Under the pieces are notes generated by a model that had not been told where the DNA came from, did no database searches, and saw nothing but the letters and a program-made list of their open reading frames with translations. Shown here piece by piece: positions 17,520-25,911 of a DNA stretch of 41,925 nt; position 1 is the first letter of the stretch; every line of letters starts with the position of its first letter. Made by a program: the position numbers and the translations under genes. Source of the DNA: an uncultured Bacteroidota bacterium (GTDB lineage: Bacteria > Bacteroidota > Bacteroidia > Chitinophagales > Chitinophagaceae); assembly GCA_903927185.1 (NCBI GenBank), contig CAIYLW010000004.1, forward strand, positions 1 to 41,925. The letters are read 5' to 3'.

Positions 17520-17906
17520 TTAGTTATTCTTTAATGGAGCAATCATGTCGAAAGAAGGAATCTTTACATAGAATCTTTCTTTATTATTTTGATTTTCCAT
17601 TAAATAAGTACCGTGCATTTTACCCATTTCAGTCTTTAAATTACAACCACTTACATACTGATAATTTTCGTTGGGTTGCAGGATGGGCTGAATTCCTATT
17701 ACACCTTCACCCTCTACTTCTTTGTGTTCCCCATTGCTATCAAAAATAAACCAATGGCGGCGCATTAATTTAATGCTAAAAGTATTGTGGTTCTCGATGG
17801 TTACTCTATAGGCGAACATAAACTCTTGATTCAGCGGTTTGCTGTAATCTGATTGGTAAAATATTTCAACGCTTACTTCAACGCCTTCTGAAATTTTGGA
17901 TACCAT
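17520..17906 (-). CDS. apaG: ApaG-domain protein
   Basis: 128 aa, the normal size for this single-domain family. ApaG/CorD is a fibronectin-III-like beta-sandwich of uncertain biochemical role, linked to divalent cation resistance and Ap4A levels in enterobacteria. Diagnostic features are the strand pattern FAYRVTIENHN, the paired LMRRHWFIFDSNG segment, EVEGEGVIGIQPILQPNE (the family GxGVxGxQP motif) and FDMIAP near the end. It is convergent with gldB, with a 3-nt gap between stop codons and no terminator in between. Confidence 0.93.
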   Translation of the reverse strand: MVSKISEGVEVSVEIFYQSDYSKPLNQEFMFAYRVTIENHNTFSIKLMRRHWFIFDSNGEHKEVEGEGVIGIQPILQPNENYQYVSGCNLKTEMGKMHGTYLMENQNNKERFYVKIPSFDMIAPLKNN

Positions 17907-18039
17907 GTAATGATTGCTTTAAGTAAATGTAAGAAAAGGGAACTAGGATTTAAAACACAAAAAAAGGAAAAGGGTTCTTTTATATAAAAAATCATAAGAT
18001 TTAATCTCAGTTTAACGAATGAATGAAGCACACAAGTGT

Positions 18040-18047
18040 TAATTTTG
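18040..18047 (+). promoter_or_regulatory. -7 box (TAATTTTG) upstream of icd
   Basis: TAATTTTG matches TAnnTTTG and ends 16 nt before the icd ATG. The nearest TTT-rich upstream element is somewhat further away than the usual 19-23 nt. Confidence 0.45.
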
Positions 18048-18063
18048 CGTTTAAATCGATCTT

Positions 18064-19518
18064 ATGACAAAAATTGCTGTAGCAAAGGGTGACGGTATTG
18101 GCCCGGAAATAATGGATGCTGTTTTAGGTATTTTTGATGCAGCCAAGGTTGAATTGGAGTATGAAATAGTGGATATGGGTAAATGGGTGTTCGACAAAGG
18201 ATACAGTAATGGAATGACTCCAGAAGCACAGGAATCAATTGAATCACTAGGTATTTTGTTTAAAGGACCTATGGAAACTCCGAAAGGCAAAGGAGTAAAA
18301 AGTGTAAATGTAACTGCTCGGAAAACTTGGAATACCTATGCAAATAAGCGCACATTCCAAACACTACATGGGGTAGATACTGTTTTTAGTAAAGCGGGTA
18401 TTCCAATAGATATTACAATAGTTCGTGAAAATATTGAAGATACTTATGGAGGTATCGAACATATGCTCACACATGATGTGGCATTAGGTAGACGCTTTAT
18501 TACACGCCCAGGAAGCATGCAAGTAATTAAGTATGCATTTGAAATGGCCAAGAAAAAAGGTAGCAGACGTATCACATGTGGTCATAAGGCGAACATCATG
18601 AAAATTACGGATGGGTTATTTTTAGAAGTGTTTTATGAAGTAGCCAAAGAATATCCAGAATTGAAAGCGGATGATGTAATTGTAGATGATTTATGCATGA
18701 AATTGGTATCACGCCCAGATCTTTTTGATGTGGTTGTTTTAACCAATTTGCAGGGAGATATTGTAAGTGATTTATGTGCTGGATTAGTTGGTGGATTAGG
18801 CTTTGCGCCATCTGCAAATGTTGGAGATCATATTTCTATTTTCGAAGCAGTACACGGAACAGCTCCAGATATTGCGGGAAGAAATATTGCCAATCCTACT
18901 TCATTATTATTGAGTGGAATAGGCATGCTACAACATCTTGGTATGACGGAAACTTCTGCTATGATTGAGAATGCTTTATTATTTACATTAGAAAGTGGAG
19001 TTCACACGGGTGATTTTGGAGACAAATCAATTCCTTCACTAAATACCACTGAGTTTTCTAATGCGATCATTCAGAATTTTGGAAAAGAACCAAAGTATAG
19101 TCCAAAGCCATTTATAGCTAATCACTATGTAACACCAACTCATTTCAAATTGGAAAAAAATCCTATGATTGAGAGTTTGGAAATGCAGCAGGAAGAAATT
19201 GTTGGAGTAGATATTATTATCGAGTGTAATGAACAGCCAAATGATGTGGCAGCAATTGCTTTGAAACATACAATGGACCTGTTTAAATTAGTAACTATTA
19301 GTAACCGAGGAACCCAGGTTTGGCCTAAAGGATCGGTATTTACAAACCTTGTTAACTCTTACTTCTGTAGATTCGAAAGTATTGGGGACGTGCCAGTTAC
19401 GCAAACAGATATCCTGGAATTATATAAACGTATGACAAAAGATTTCAAAGTGAGTTCCATTGAACTATTGAATATGTGGGGTGGAAAAAAAGCTTACACC
19501 TTGGCACAGGGACAATAG
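18064..19518 (+). CDS. icd: NADP-dependent isocitrate dehydrogenase
   Basis: 484 aa member of the isocitrate/isopropylmalate dehydrogenase family. It oxidatively decarboxylates isocitrate to 2-oxoglutarate in the TCA cycle. Substrate and metal motifs are visible: NVTARKTWNTYANKRTF (82-98), RENIEDTYGGIEH (121-133) with the conserved Tyr128, HKANIMKITDG, and the Asp-rich VDDLCMKLV. The GTAPDIAGRNIANPT region forms part of the coenzyme site. Compared with the roughly 415-aa E. coli enzyme it has an extra C-terminal domain (about residues 350-484), as in the Thermus-type enzymes. NADP specificity is inferred from the subfamily. The pyruvate dehydrogenase E2 gene follows 51 nt later. Confidence 0.93.
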   Translation: MTKIAVAKGDGIGPEIMDAVLGIFDAAKVELEYEIVDMGKWVFDKGYSNGMTPEAQESIESLGILFKGPMETPKGKGVKSVNVTARKTWNTYANKRTFQTLHGVDTVFSKAGIPIDITIVRENIEDTYGGIEHMLTHDVALGRRFITRPGSMQVIKYAFEMAKKKGSRRITCGHKANIMKITDGLFLEVFYEVAKEYPELKADDVIVDDLCMKLVSRPDLFDVVVLTNLQGDIVSDLCAGLVGGLGFAPSANVGDHISIFEAVHGTAPDIAGRNIANPTSLLLSGIGMLQHLGMTETSAMIENALLFTLESGVHTGDFGDKSIPSLNTTEFSNAIIQNFGKEPKYSPKPFIANHYVTPTHFKLEKNPMIESLEMQQEEIVGVDIIIECNEQPNDVAAIALKHTMDLFKLVTISNRGTQVWPKGSVFTNLVNSYFCRFESIGDVPVTQTDILELYKRMTKDFKVSSIELLNMWGGKKAYTLAQGQ

Positions 19519-19569
19519 ATTAACAATTTTACCTTAATTTCACGGCTCATTTAAAAGAGCAATCGAACT

Positions 19570-21222
19570 ATGGCTGAAGCGATATTAATGCCCCGTCTAA
19601 GTGATACAATGACAGAGGGCGTCATTGCTGCCTGGCACAAGCAGGTGGGTGATTCTGTAAATAAAGGCGATTTATTAGCTGAAATTGAAACAGACAAAGC
19701 TACTATGGAGCTAGAAAGCTACCAGAAAGGAGTTTTGTTGCATATAGGAACTGTTGCTGGTGGTAAACTGCAAGTGAATGATTTATTAGCGATTCTTGGA
19801 AAAGCTGGCGAAGATGTGAGTGCTTTAATTGCAGCACATAGTGGTGGTGCAGTTTCTGAGGCTGCAAAAGCGGATGCTCCTGCACCAATTGAAACTGCTC
19901 CGAGTGTTACGACTTCAACTTCTTCTTTAGATATCAGTGCTATGGAAGAAGTGGTTTTAATGCCAAGATTAAGTGATACCATGACCGAAGGTGTTGTTGC
20001 AGGATGGCAAAAACAAGTAGGCGATACTGTTAAAAAAGGTGATGTATTAGCTGATATCGAAACAGATAAAGCTACTATGGAATTGGAAAGTTATAAAGAC
20101 GGTGTTTTGTTATATCAGGGAGCTAAAGCTGGTGAGAAGATCTTAGTGAACGACTTACTTTGTATTATAGGAAAACCAGGACAAAATATTACTGATATTG
20201 TAGCTGCCTCAAAAAATATGGGAACTGTTGCACCAACCGTTGTTGCTGCACATGCTCAAACTTCAGCTATTTCAACACCAGTTGCAGCGGCGCCAGTTGT
20301 AGAAGCGGTTGTTAATGAAGGAAGAATTTTTGCTTCTCCTCTTGCTAAAAAAATTGCTACCGAAAAAGGAATTGATTTGCGATTTGTAAAAGGCAGTGGC
20401 GATAATGGACGGATTACTAAATCAGATATTGATAGTTATTCGCCGGCAACTGCAACAAATGTTGCTTCTTCTGCTACTAATGTAACAGCTGCTCCTGCAA
20501 AAACTGCGAGTGCTCCTGTTATTAATGTTCCAGCCGGTGAAGTAAGTTTTGTGGATACCCCAGTTTCTCAAATGCGAAAAGTAATTGCGCGTAGATTAAG
20601 TGAAAGCTTATTTACTGCACCGCATTTTTATCTTACGATGAGCATTGATATGGACGCCGCAGTAGCTGCTCGTACTAAGATCAATGAAGTTGCAAAAACC
20701 AAGATTAGCTTTAATGATATGGTGTTGAAAGCAACTGCTTTATCACTTAAGCAACATCCAAAAGTAAATAGCAGTTGGTTAGGTGATACTATTCGTACTA
20801 ATTACCATGTAAATATTGGAGTTGCAGTAGCGGTGGAAGAAGGATTATTAGTCCCTGTAGTTCGTTTTGCTGATGGAAAATCATTAAGTCAAATTGGTGC
20901 TGAAGTAAAAGATTTTGCACAGAAAGCAAAAGATAAAAAATTACAGCCTTCTGATTGGGAAGGAAGCACATTTACTATTTCAAATTTAGGAATGTTTGGA
21001 ATAGAAGAATTTACTGCCATTATTAATCCTCCAGATGCTTGTATTTTAGCAGTGGGTGGTATTTCACAAGTGCCAGTAGTTAAAAACGGACAAGTAGTTC
21101 CAGGTAATGTAATGAAAGTAACCTTAAGTTGCGATCATAGAGTAGTAGATGGGGCCACCGGTGCAGCGTTCTTACAAACACTGAAAAGCTTGTTAGAAGA
21201 GCCGCTTCGTATGTTGGTTTAA
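19570..21222 (+). CDS. pdhC: Pyruvate dehydrogenase E2 (dihydrolipoamide acetyltransferase) with two lipoyl domains
   Basis: 550 aa. Two lipoyl domains (about 2-77 and 127-200) carry the lipoylated lysines Lys43 and Lys167 in the same motif, ETDKATMELESY. Each is followed by a flexible Ala/Pro/Thr/Ser-rich linker. The E3-binding domain (about 256-294, FASPLAKKIATEKGID) precedes the catalytic trimer-forming domain, which ends with the active-site SCDHRVVDGATG (His523, Asp527). Family knowledge: E2 transfers the acetyl group from lipoyl to CoA, forming the core of the complex. The E1 and E3 genes are not in this window. A strong bidirectional terminator follows the stop codon. Confidence 0.95.
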   Translation: MAEAILMPRLSDTMTEGVIAAWHKQVGDSVNKGDLLAEIETDKATMELESYQKGVLLHIGTVAGGKLQVNDLLAILGKAGEDVSALIAAHSGGAVSEAAKADAPAPIETAPSVTTSTSSLDISAMEEVVLMPRLSDTMTEGVVAGWQKQVGDTVKKGDVLADIETDKATMELESYKDGVLLYQGAKAGEKILVNDLLCIIGKPGQNITDIVAASKNMGTVAPTVVAAHAQTSAISTPVAAAPVVEAVVNEGRIFASPLAKKIATEKGIDLRFVKGSGDNGRITKSDIDSYSPATATNVASSATNVTAAPAKTASAPVINVPAGEVSFVDTPVSQMRKVIARRLSESLFTAPHFYLTMSIDMDAAVAARTKINEVAKTKISFNDMVLKATALSLKQHPKVNSSWLGDTIRTNYHVNIGVAVAVEEGLLVPVVRFADGKSLSQIGAEVKDFAQKAKDKKLQPSDWEGSTFTISNLGMFGIEEFTAIINPPDACILAVGGISQVPVVKNGQVVPGNVMKVTLSCDHRVVDGATGAAFLQTLKSLLEEPLRMLV

Positions 21223-21246
21223 AATAAAAAATGAGAGATTAAAAAT

Positions 21247-21289
21247 AATAAAGAAGAGCGCATTTATTTTGGATGCGCTCTTCTTTATT
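21247..21289. terminator. Strong symmetric intrinsic terminator after the E2 gene
   Basis: Perfect 17-bp stem: AATAAAGAAGAGCGCAT pairs with ATGCGCTCTTCTTTATT across a 9-nt loop. The A-rich 5' side and T-rich 3' side allow function on both strands. It begins 24 nt after the E2 stop codon. Confidence 0.85.
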
Positions 21290-21314
21290 TATAGTGGATG
21301 ATGCTTATTATATT

Positions 21315-21492
21315 GTTAACCCTAGGGTGAAGCCTAGGGTTTGGAATGCCTGCTGATAAAGGGCTTTAGACCTTACTGCCTGTAATTATAATTTGAGGTT
21401 AAGATATCATTTAGAAGTCCTCACAGCGTTGGGGCTTAAGCCCCGAATCAGAATACCACATCTAAATTCCCAGCTTAAAAGCTGGGGTTAAC
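21315..21492. repeat. Second type of intergenic palindromic element with GTTAACCC ends
   Basis: A 178-bp stretch bounded by inverted ends: GTTAACCCTAGG at the left and GGGGTTAAC at the right. Inside are three hairpins: ACCCTAGG-gtgaag-CCTAGGGT at the left, the perfect palindrome GGGGCTTAAGCCCC (21431-21444), and CCCAGCTT-aa-AAGCTGGG (21469-21486). It differs in sequence from the 14.5 and 37.4 kb elements. Together with the terminator it fills the 302-bp gap between the E2 gene and the metalloprotease gene; I see no gene there. Confidence 0.65.
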
Positions 21493-21524
21493 TCGATATT
21501 TTTTTACCTCTTTTTTTAATTTTA

Positions 21525-23933
21525 TTAATTCTCTTCACATCCAATCGGAGCTCCAGGTGCAATCGTTTTTGCAGAAGGAACGATGATGTCTTTTGGCTTA
21601 TTGATTCTTTCAATCGCATAAATATAATGTGCTTTTAAGTTGGGATTCGATTTTGCTTTTTCTGATGCAAATATTTTCAGAGATTGTAAACGATCGAAAC
21701 AGATTGATTTTACCTGAAAATTTGCATTATCGTTCAAGCTTAAAGATATTAGCCAGCTTAAAACCAATTGTTGAGTTTGTAAGGATACTTCTTGTTTCAA
21801 ACCCCTCTCTGGTGCGGATTTCCAGGTTTTTTGAATGATTGCATCAATTACATCATCCCAACCGGGTGTGCCAGCTTCAGCTTTTAATTGTACTAAACGA
21901 TTGGCTCTTTCTGAATTAAATAAGAATGCCAATTCATAATTAGCCAATGCTTCTGAAGCTGCTAAAGCATCGAAACTCATGCCCGTTCTTTTTTCGAATA
22001 ATTCTCCAATGCCATAATACATAGGCGGACGAGGGGGAATCATGAGAATGATTTTATCGGAAAGAGTAAGTATTTCAGGACTCAAACAATCAAGTGCAGC
22101 GTTTAATGCTTTTGTTTGAACTTCTTTTGATAAGATAGTAGGCTTCACTTGCTTGTCACCTTTTACACTATAACTATAATTCATGCCACCAATTAATTTG
22201 CATGTTGCTTCTAATTGATAGCGATGATAATTGTAAACAGGAACTAACACGTCCTCTAATTTTGCAGTGGGGGTATTGGGTGCTATGGCATCGGCAGAAA
22301 AATGATCTAGTGCCACTTTACGAACAGACAATACTTGTTTCAATGCTTCAGCAGCATCAGAACCATTATCCCATAAATGAGCATAAGGGTGCAAGCCGCT
22401 GGCAGCGCGCGCATCAGCATCTGCTATAAATAACAAGCCCATTTTATTATTTTCTTCTAATAAATTATTTAATGCGATAGTTTCATTGGTGCCTGGAGCA
22501 AAGTCGGAATAACCATATTGAATTGCACGCTTATCCCATTCGCCAATTTCGTTAGTATACACATAAGAGAAATCAATTTGTCCCTTACTATTCAATACCA
22601 CATTGGGGTGCGGATAATCCATTACAGAAGCACGATTATTTACACTTGATGCATAATTATGTTGTAGACCTAATGTATGGCCAACTTCATGTGCTGCTAA
22701 TTGGCGCAAGCGAAGCAATGCCGCTTGTCTCATGGTTTCCGGAACTGGTTTGCCAGCTTCGAAAGGAGATAAGAGTCCGGTGAATATCAAATAATCTTGT
22801 CTAATCCGAAGTGATCCGAGTGTTACCTGACCTTTAATAATTTCTCCCGTTCTTGGATCTGTAATGGACGCTCCATAACTCCATCCTCGGGTTGACCGGT
22901 GAACCCAATTTATCAGATTATATCTTATATCCATTGGGTCGGCAGAGTCTGGTAATACTTTAACGATAAATGCATTTTTGAAACCAGCTGATTCATAAGC
23001 TTGATTCCACCATTTAGCACCTTCTAATAATGCAGAACGAATAGGTTCAGGCGTTCCATTATCAACATAGTAAACTATCGGCTTAATGGGTTCGCTAATA
23101 GCAGCAGTAGGGTCTTTTTTCTCCAAGCGATGACGTGAGATATACATTTGTTCGATTGGCTCTGTAAACGGAGTACTATAATCAAAAAAAGAGATACCAA
23201 AATAACCACTTCGGATATCGTATTTTCTAGGATGATATTGATTATCGGGTAATTGTACAAAGGAATGATGCATGCGCAAACTGATTGACTCAGCAGATGG
23301 GGTAACTGTATTTACAAACCTACCTGCATCACTACCACCGGTAAAACTTATAGTGGCTTCGAATTCGCTATTGAGGGGGAAGTTTTTGGTTCCGGAAAGA
23401 TAAATGGCAGATCTTGCTTCATTCCAGGCATAAGTACCTTGTTTCATTAAACGAATTCTATCAGCAACTCCTTGGGCATCCCGTATAAAAAAATTAGTGG
23501 CATCTACTAATACTTTACCGCCATCTTCTTCTTCCACAACAAAATTTCCTATAATTGACTGTGCAAATGATTGTCGAACTGCCCGCTTCTCATTGGCATT
23601 TTCGGTAACTGCACGGTATTCGTAATTGGGTTGAACCATGAAAACCTTCTTGCCAACTCTATTAAAATATACAATTCTGGAATTGCCAATTAAGCCTCTA
23701 TCTAATCCAATATCGTTTGAGCCAAGTCCTGCAGGTAATGAATTAACATACAAAAATTCCGAATCGAATTTATCGATTTCCAACCAAATTTTTCCGGAAG
23801 AAGCATCCCACCAAAAATTAAAATATCCTTCAAATTTTTGCATATTTTTTGTTTTCTCAACAATCTTTAAATTTGATTGCGCGAAAGAAAAAATGCTGAT
23901 GATGCAGGCAAGTAAGAAAGTAATTAAACGCAT
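21525..23933 (-). CDS. Secreted zinc metalloprotease with metzincin motif (DUF5117/DUF5118 type)
   Basis: 802 aa from the Met that begins the signal peptide MRLITFLLACIISIFSFAQ; in-frame Mets upstream would place charged residues before it. The zinc site is HEVGHTLGLQH (His415, Glu416, His419, His425), the extended metzincin HExxHxxGxxH, with a likely Met-turn at Met438 (ASVMDYPHP). The N-terminal part (about 25-200) and the middle domain match the architecture of Bacteroidota zinc-dependent metalloproteases annotated DUF5117/DUF4953. No T9SS sorting domain is present, so it is probably periplasmic or surface-exposed after Sec export. The substrate is unknown. A terminator hairpin separates it from the upstream H1-like gene. 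Confidence 0.9.
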   Translation of the reverse strand: MRLITFLLACIISIFSFAQSNLKIVEKTKNMQKFEGYFNFWWDASSGKIWLEIDKFDSEFLYVNSLPAGLGSNDIGLDRGLIGNSRIVYFNRVGKKVFMVQPNYEYRAVTENANEKRAVRQSFAQSIIGNFVVEEEDGGKVLVDATNFFIRDAQGVADRIRLMKQGTYAWNEARSAIYLSGTKNFPLNSEFEATISFTGGSDAGRFVNTVTPSAESISLRMHHSFVQLPDNQYHPRKYDIRSGYFGISFFDYSTPFTEPIEQMYISRHRLEKKDPTAAISEPIKPIVYYVDNGTPEPIRSALLEGAKWWNQAYESAGFKNAFIVKVLPDSADPMDIRYNLINWVHRSTRGWSYGASITDPRTGEIIKGQVTLGSLRIRQDYLIFTGLLSPFEAGKPVPETMRQAALLRLRQLAAHEVGHTLGLQHNYASSVNNRASVMDYPHPNVVLNSKGQIDFSYVYTNEIGEWDKRAIQYGYSDFAPGTNETIALNNLLEENNKMGLLFIADADARAASGLHPYAHLWDNGSDAAEALKQVLSVRKVALDHFSADAIAPNTPTAKLEDVLVPVYNYHRYQLEATCKLIGGMNYSYSVKGDKQVKPTILSKEVQTKALNAALDCLSPEILTLSDKIILMIPPRPPMYYGIGELFEKRTGMSFDALAASEALANYELAFLFNSERANRLVQLKAEAGTPGWDDVIDAIIQKTWKSAPERGLKQEVSLQTQQLVLSWLISLSLNDNANFQVKSICFDRLQSLKIFASEKAKSNPNLKAHYIYAIERINKPKDIIVPSAKTIAPGAPIGCEEN

Positions 23934-23970
23934 AAAAAAATTTTTAAAAAATGTGCTAAAAGTTTCCATA

Positions 23971-24013
23971 AATAAAAACTCCTGCAATATTCTTTATAGA
24001 ACAAGGCAGGAGT
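23971..24013 (-). terminator. Intrinsic terminator after the H1-like gene
   Basis: On the minus strand: arms ACTCCTGC/GCAGGAGT with an inner TTCT/AGAA pair, followed directly by TTTTATTT. It lies about 25 nt after the H1-like stop codon and before the metalloprotease start, making these separate transcription units. Confidence 0.7.
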
Positions 24014-24038
24014 AAGATATGTTTAAATAAGAGCTAGC

Positions 24039-24602
24039 TTATTCTGCAGCAGGTGTAGCAGGTGTTTCTGTAAATGGAATTTCTACAGAAGCAACAGGCG
24101 CAACTACAGGTGCAGCAACGGGTGCAGCAACTTTCTTAGTGGCTTTTCTCTTTTTTGGAGCTACTTTTTTAGCTACAGGTTTTGCAACTACTTTTTTAGC
24201 AGGAGCTGCTTTTTTAGCCGAAGGTTTTTTTGCAACTACTTTTTTAGCAGGAGCTGCTTTTTTTGCTGCTACTTTTTTTGCTGCTTTTTTAGGAGCTGCT
24301 TTCTTAGCAACTTTTTTTGCAACTGCTTTTTTAACTGCTTTTTTTGCAACTGCTTTTTTAGCTGCTTTTTTTGGAGCAACTTTTTTTACTGCTTTTTTAG
24401 CTACTGCTTTTTTTACTGCTTTTTTTGCTACTTTTTTTGCAGGAGCCGCTTTCTTAGCAGGAGCTGCTTTTTTTGCAGGTGCTGCTTTTTTCGCTGCTTT
24501 TTTAGGAGCTGCTTTTTTTGCAGGTGCTGCTTTTTTAGGTGCTACTTTTTTAGCAGAAGCTGCTGCTTTTTTTGCTTCTTTTTTTTTACTTTTTTTTGCC
24601 AT
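24039..24602 (-). CDS. Histone H1-like Lys/Ala-rich DNA-binding protein
   Basis: 187 aa, almost entirely lysine, alanine, proline and valine, in degenerate KKAAPAKK / KKAVAKK repeats from residue 1 to about 150. It ends in a distinct neutral-to-acidic tail (about 155-187, containing VEIPFTETPATPAAE). This matches histone H1 C-terminal-like proteins such as chlamydial HctB and Bacteroidota relatives, which bind and condense DNA. No globular domain is visible. The repetitive coding makes the DNA low-complexity (runs of A on the coding strand), and copy number may vary between strains. An equally long frame on the plus strand is its antisense shadow. Confidence 0.88.
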   Translation of the reverse strand: MAKKSKKKEAKKAAASAKKVAPKKAAPAKKAAPKKAAKKAAPAKKAAPAKKAAPAKKVAKKAVKKAVAKKAVKKVAPKKAAKKAVAKKAVKKAVAKKVAKKAAPKKAAKKVAAKKAAPAKKVVAKKPSAKKAAPAKKVVAKPVAKKVAPKKRKATKKVAAPVAAPVVAPVASVEIPFTETPATPAAE

Positions 24603-24743
24603 GATGGTATCAATTTGAGTGATGGATTAATAATATTAATGGAAGTTAGAAAATAAATTTTTATAAACAATACGATTTTATTTTCAACAAGTATTTTTTT
24701 TGCACATGATTATCACTTTCCTTTGATTATAAAAGATGAAATA

Positions 24744-25112
24744 ATGGCGGAATTTAAAAAAACATTGGTGATTGGTGCTTCAGAAAATCCATCTAGGTAC
24801 AGTTATATGGCTGTACAAAAATTGAAAGATTTTGGCTATCCAGTGATAGCATTGGGTAGAGAATTAGGAAAGATTGGAGATACTCAGATCCTAACTGAGT
24901 TTCCCACTAAGCAGCTTATTGATACAGTAACATTATACATTAATCCTAAATTACAAAAACAGTTCATTAATGATATTTTATTACTACATCCAAAACGCCT
25001 CATCTTTAATCCTGGAACAGAAAATGAAGAACTCTATGCCATCGCTATAGCCAATGGCATAGAGTCTTTAGAAGCTTGTACCCTAGTGCTTTTGAACACA
25101 GGACAATATTAA
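24744..25112 (+). CDS. Small CoA-binding (Rossmann-fold) protein
   Basis: 122 aa from the ATG of MAEFKKTLVIGASENPSRYS; the upstream in-frame TTG has no support. The sequence fits the single-domain CoA_binding family (YccU-like): glycine motif VIGASENPSRYS at the N-terminus, then GYPVIALGRELGKIGD, VTLYINPKLQ and LIFNPGTENEEL. These proteins have a succinyl-CoA-synthetase-alpha-like Rossmann fold and bind CoA; no enzymatic role is established. The last two bases of its TAA stop overlap the stop of the convergent flavoprotein gene. Confidence 0.9.
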   Translation: MAEFKKTLVIGASENPSRYSYMAVQKLKDFGYPVIALGRELGKIGDTQILTEFPTKQLIDTVTLYINPKLQKQFINDILLLHPKRLIFNPGTENEELYAIAIANGIESLEACTLVLLNTGQY

Positions 25113-25837
25113 CCGTAGAGTTCTAAATGAATTGCTTTTTTGTCATAGCCCATCGCTAAAATTCTTTGCTTGGCTTCATCTACCATGCTCTTCCAACCGC
25201 ATAAATAAAAGTTTGCTGGCGTTTTTCCCTGATTGCAAAGTGATTCATATACTGGATGTACATAACCCTTATGAGTTCCAGCTGGCACTTCTGCCTCTCT
25301 TGAATAGCAGGGATGGAAAAATATATGATTACTATTTGCTTCTAATTCTTTTAATTCTTTGATGTATAAACCATCTTCAAAATGTCTGCAGCCAAAAACT
25401 AAATGCACGTTTTTATGTGCTATTCCCTTATTATGAATATGGGTAAGCATGGATCTAAATGGAGCAATCCCAGTACCAGTGCAGATCAAGAAAAGATCTT
25501 GATCTAAAGGATCGGGCATTGTGAATTTACCTTGAGGACCTCTTAGTAATATCTCAGTTCCTACAGATACCTTGTTGAATAGGTAAGTAGTTCCTAATCC
25601 TCCTTCTAATAAAACAATTACCAATTCAAATACATTGGTTCCATTGGGTGCAGATGCAATTGAATAGCTGCGCCAACGTTTATTTTTTTGTTCGTGAATT
25701 GGAAGATCTAGTGTTACAAATTGCCCGGGTGAGAATGTAAAATCGGTGAGTTCTGGGATCTCAATCCAGAATCTTCTGGTGGAGGGAGTTTCATTTTCTA
25801 TTCTGATAACTTTTCCGTTACGCCATGGTTCCATCAT
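25109..25837 (-). CDS. Ferredoxin-NADP(+) reductase-like FAD oxidoreductase
   Basis: 242 aa. An FAD-binding beta-barrel (about 1-100) carries RSYSIASAP, the flavin-binding RxYS motif, and a GGLGTTYLF phosphate-contact segment. The NAD(P)-binding half has LICTGTGIAPFRSML (the GTGxxP motif) and the late FYLCGWKSMVDEAKQ (CG motif). There is no 2Fe-2S or globin domain, so it fits a stand-alone FNR-type reductase that moves electrons between NAD(P)H and a ferredoxin or flavodoxin. The partner is not encoded here. It is convergent with the CoA-binding gene; the two stop codons share bases 25110-25111. Confidence 0.92.
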   Translation of the reverse strand: MMEPWRNGKVIRIENETPSTRRFWIEIPELTDFTFSPGQFVTLDLPIHEQKNKRWRSYSIASAPNGTNVFELVIVLLEGGLGTTYLFNKVSVGTEILLRGPQGKFTMPDPLDQDLFLICTGTGIAPFRSMLTHIHNKGIAHKNVHLVFGCRHFEDGLYIKELKELEANSNHIFFHPCYSREAEVPAGTHKGYVHPVYESLCNQGKTPANFYLCGWKSMVDEAKQRILAMGYDKKAIHLELYG

Positions 25838-25911
25838 ACAATCATAGTTTTAGAATATAAAGGTAATTCAGAACCATTATACCAGCATAAAAAAAGAGAG
25901 CCTTATGTCTT

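Noticed and set aside
24039..24602. Regularly repeated DNA that could suggest a CRISPR or satellite array
   Set aside because: The repeats are in-frame codons for KKAAPAKK-like units of varying length, with no spacer/repeat pattern.
24139..24618. A 159-residue Phe/Ala-rich open frame on the plus strand
   Set aside because: It is the exact antisense of the Lys/Ala-rich H1-like gene; its composition is explained entirely by the repetitive codons of that gene.
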